Shown here: positions 6,164 through 7,476 of the stretch, one piece after another
Layout: each line of letters begins with the position of its first letter
Position numbering within the stretch: the first letter of the stretch is position 1
Source of the DNA: CAZNPU01 sp964575335
GTDB taxonomy: Bacteria; Planctomycetota; Phycisphaerae; Phycisphaerales; SM1A02
NCBI GenBank assembly: GCA_964575335.1
Contig: CAZNPU010000051.1
Span: 1-7,476, forward strand
Direction: 5' to 3'
Length of the DNA: 7,476 bases
Notes under the pieces: model-generated
Seen by the model: only the letters and a program-made list of their open reading frames with translations
The model's database searches: none
What the model was told of the DNA's origin: nothing
Made by a program: the position numbers and the translations under genes

Positions 6164-7033
6164 ATGTCTCTCCGATGGTATGAAAGCCCGCGCATGGTGG
6201 TGCTCAAGCCGAGTACAACGGTGCTTGAAGCGGCGCGAGCGATTGAGAACAACAACATTGGCGCTGTGATCGTGCAGGATAAAGGACGCGTGGTAGGTAT
6301 CGTGACCGATCGCGATCTCGCCATTCGCGTGCTGGGGCGAGCCCTCGATCCCACAACCACAACGCTTGGCGAAGTGATGACCAGCCCCGTCGTCACGCTT
6401 TCGCCGGCAAACACGCAGGCCGATGCGGTTCGACTGATGCGCCAAAGCAACATCCGGCGCATTCCTCTGGTCGAAGACGATCGCCTCGTCGGCATCGTGA
6501 CGCTGGACGACATGCTGCTGGATGAAGCGGCGCCGCTGGATGAACTTGCCATGGTGATCAAGGGCCAGATCGGCCGGGGTGGACCAGCCCCCTCGCCGCG
6601 GACGCCGGCAGAGCAGCGTCGCGCCGCCCGCGCTCAGGAAACCTACAGACGTCTGCTCAACCAGGTGCGCGAAGAAGCCGAACTGGAAACGCCCGATCAG
6701 GCGGAAGCTGCGCTTGAGGTGGTTGTCGGATCGATCGTCCAGCGACTCACGCCGGATGAGGGCGATGATCTCATCGCGCAACTGCCCTCGTTGCTGCATC
6801 CCAAACTCCGAACGCTGCCGCGCGGCCCGAACAAGGAAATCACCCGCCAGTCAATCGAAACAAAGCTCCGCGAACGGCTCGGCGTGGACGCTTCACGGGC
6901 AACGCAAATCCTCGAAGCCGTCGGAACAACAATTGCCCAAACCGTCAGCCCCGGCGAGATCGAAGATGTCCGGCACCAGCTTCCACAGGCAATGCGAGAC
7001 ATCCTTCCCGCGCCGCATGTAAAAACCAGCTAA
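6164..7033 (+). CDS. CBS-pair protein with C-terminal DUF2267 region
   Basis: The protein has 289 residues and is probably cytoplasmic. Residues about 5-125 form a tandem CBS module with GIVTDRDL (45-52) and GIVTLDDML (110-118), both keeping the Thr and Asp that contact nucleotide ribose in this family. Residues about 126-158 are a Pro/Arg/Ala linker. Residues about 159-281 match the DUF2267 pattern in two copies. The first is YRRLLNQVREEAEL, an A-rich helix, then QRLTPDEGDDLIAQLPSLL. The second is IETKLRERLGV, an A-rich helix, then SPGEIEDVRHQLPQAMRDIL. DUF2267 has no established activity. Proteins joining CBS and DUF2267 are, as I recall, found in several bacterial groups. The gene follows CBS-HPF by 48 bases on the same strand with no terminator between, so the two are probably one operon. 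Adenine-nucleotide sensing is the likely role of the CBS part, and the output is unknown. Confidence 0.88.
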   Translation: MSLRWYESPRMVVLKPSTTVLEAARAIENNNIGAVIVQDKGRVVGIVTDRDLAIRVLGRALDPTTTTLGEVMTSPVVTLSPANTQADAVRLMRQSNIRRIPLVEDDRLVGIVTLDDMLLDEAAPLDELAMVIKGQIGRGGPAPSPRTPAEQRRAARAQETYRRLLNQVREEAELETPDQAEAALEVVVGSIVQRLTPDEGDDLIAQLPSLLHPKLRTLPRGPNKEITRQSIETKLRERLGVDASRATQILEAVGTTIAQTVSPGEIEDVRHQLPQAMRDILPAPHVKTS

Positions 7034-7045
7034 AGACCAGTTCCT

Positions 7046-7075
7046 GATCATCGTCGTTCCATCTCGTCGATGATC
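7046..7075 (+). other. 8-bp inverted repeat just after the CBS-DUF2267 stop
   Basis: GATCATCG (7046-7053) and CGATGATC (7068-7075) form a perfect 8-bp stem with a 14-base loop, 12 bases after the stop codon. There is no T tract, so it is more likely a 3' protective stem or a protein-binding site than a terminator. Confidence 0.35.
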
Positions 7076-7099
7076 GCATCAGCCAACCAGCAGGCAGGC

Positions 7100-7152
7100 A
7101 GGTGGGTAAGCCAGCACGACCGAACGTCGATGCCATGCTTACCCGCCTTTTT
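7100..7152 (+). terminator. strong intrinsic terminator of the CBS-HPF / CBS-DUF2267 unit
   Basis: GGTGGGTAAGC (7101-7111) pairs with GCTTACCCGCC (7137-7147) through 11 bp with a single G-U pair, immediately followed by TTTTT (7148-7152). The 25-base loop contains a second small stem, CGAC (7117-7120) with GTCG (7126-7129). The T tract follows only on the plus strand, so it ends transcription of the CBS genes. Confidence 0.85.
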
Positions 7153-7206
7153 CTTGTGCTGCGCGCGATGGATACGGAACGTGCCTCTGACAACGTCGCA
7201 ACGCCG

Positions 7207-7235
7207 GAGCCGCATTCAAATGTGCGCTCATTTTT
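7207..7235 (+). terminator. second, weaker hairpin with T tract
   Basis: GAGC (7207-7210) pairs with GCTC (7226-7229), and after a one-base bulge GCA (7212-7214) pairs with TGC (7223-7225). ATTTTT follows at 7230-7235. It could be a backup terminator, or the 3' end of a short transcript lying between the two terminators. Confidence 0.4.
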
Positions 7236-7346
7236 CCTCTGAGAAATAGCTGCGCGGTAGAAGCCCGCGGTCCCGCCACAACATGATGAACCATCCAAAC
7301 GCTGGAAACCTGCCGCTTTCAGTCCGAATCGCAGGCCGTGGCGTTG

Positions 7347-7476
7347 TTATGAATCCGGCGGCAGAGAGTCGAGCCAGCTCTGCACCTCGTCCACCATGTG
7401 CTTGATACCGATCTTGGCATACAGATCGTGCGATTTCGTCCACAATTCCCGCGCCTCCGGAATGTTGCCGCGCTGC
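7347..7476 (-). CDS. C-terminal end of a TPR-like protein (cut by the window edge)
   Basis: On the minus strand a frame open at the right edge runs 42 codons to a TAA (forward 7347-7349). It reads QRGNIPEARELWTKSHDLYA at the edge and ends SWLDSLPPDS. The spacing of G, A, W/L and A in GNIPEARELW..SHDLYAKIG is that of a tetratricopeptide repeat helix pair, followed by a capping helix (MVDEVQSWLDSL). Such tails are common in TPR proteins that act as protein-protein scaffolds. Nothing more can be said about its function because the rest lies outside. It is convergent with the CBS operon. Confidence 0.65.
   Translation of the reverse strand, partial: QRGNIPEARELWTKSHDLYAKIGIKHMVDEVQSWLDSLPPDS

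Larger units (their letters stand above)
7034..7346. other. intergenic stretch of 313 bases with terminators, no gene seen
   Basis: No reading frame here has both a start with a ribosome-binding site and a recognisable product. The stretch contains a hairpin right after the CBS-DUF2267 stop, a strong terminator (7100-7152), a second hairpin with a T tract (7207-7235), a short GCAG-type repeat (about 7089-7102), and small inverted repeats CGCGG/CCGCG (7253-7269) and CCTGC/GCAGG (7309-7335). The last two could help end minus-strand transcription of the TPR gene, but they have no T tract. Confidence 0.5.

Noticed and set aside
5252..6799. 515-residue open frame opposite both CBS genes, longer than either
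   Set aside because: It runs across two clearly identified genes and their spacer, is rich in Arg, His and Ser, and shows no domain or ribosome-binding site. Long antisense frames are expected in such sequence.
7089..7102. short GCAG repeat considered as a repeat array
   Set aside because: There are only about three 4-base units, and they adjoin the terminator stem, so chance is sufficient. No CRISPR-like spacing is present anywhere in the window.
6945..7298. 117-residue minus-strand frame between the CBS-DUF2267 gene and the TPR gene
   Set aside because: It overlaps the real gene end and the strong terminator, and shows no recognisable domain or start signal.

Overview
This is a 7.5 kb, moderately GC-rich bacterial chromosomal window holding five complete or near-complete protein genes and a sixth cut by the right edge. 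No rRNA, tRNA, CRISPR array, insertion sequence or phage gene is visible. The gene content (a CHX-like antiporter with universal stress domains, a CBS-HPF fusion, a CBS-DUF2267 protein, a PGPGW membrane protein, and a TPR tail) suits an environmental Gram-negative-type bacterium. Planctomycetota or a similar lineage is possible, but this is a low-confidence inference from gene repertoire only.

Left part (1-3397, plus strand): a PGPGW-type membrane protein, open at the window edge, is followed by a large monovalent cation:proton antiporter of the CPA2/CHX type. The antiporter has an N-terminal membrane anchor with a soluble beta-rich domain, a 12-13 helix transport core, and two C-terminal universal stress protein (USP) domains. 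The start of the antiporter is placed at 770, not at the upstream in-frame TTG at 638. Centre (3398-4897): a 189-base convergent spacer with several inverted repeats separates it from a minus-strand dicarboxylate/amino acid:cation symporter of the GltP/GltPh family. Its substrate-binding residues indicate an acidic substrate, and its NMDGT motif is altered to NQNGT.

Right part (4898-7033, plus strand): a 294-base divergent spacer with an 11-bp-phased direct repeat and a candidate promoter leads into a two-gene unit. The first gene encodes a pair of CBS domains joined by a basic linker to a ribosome hibernation factor (HPF/RaiA-like) domain. The second, 48 bases downstream, encodes a pair of CBS domains joined to a two-copy DUF2267 region. 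A strong intrinsic terminator (7100-7152) closes this unit. After 313 bases without a gene, the last 42 codons of a minus-strand TPR-like gene enter from the right edge.

How the parts may work together (inference): CBS pairs usually bind adenine nucleotides, HPF domains silence or protect ribosomes, and USP domains often bind ATP. The window therefore looks like an energy-stress neighbourhood that couples nucleotide sensing to ribosome hibernation and cation/pH homeostasis. The most notable element is the CBS-HPF fusion. Its linker carries a run of nine A at the domain junction, and both other reading frames close within a few codons of that run.
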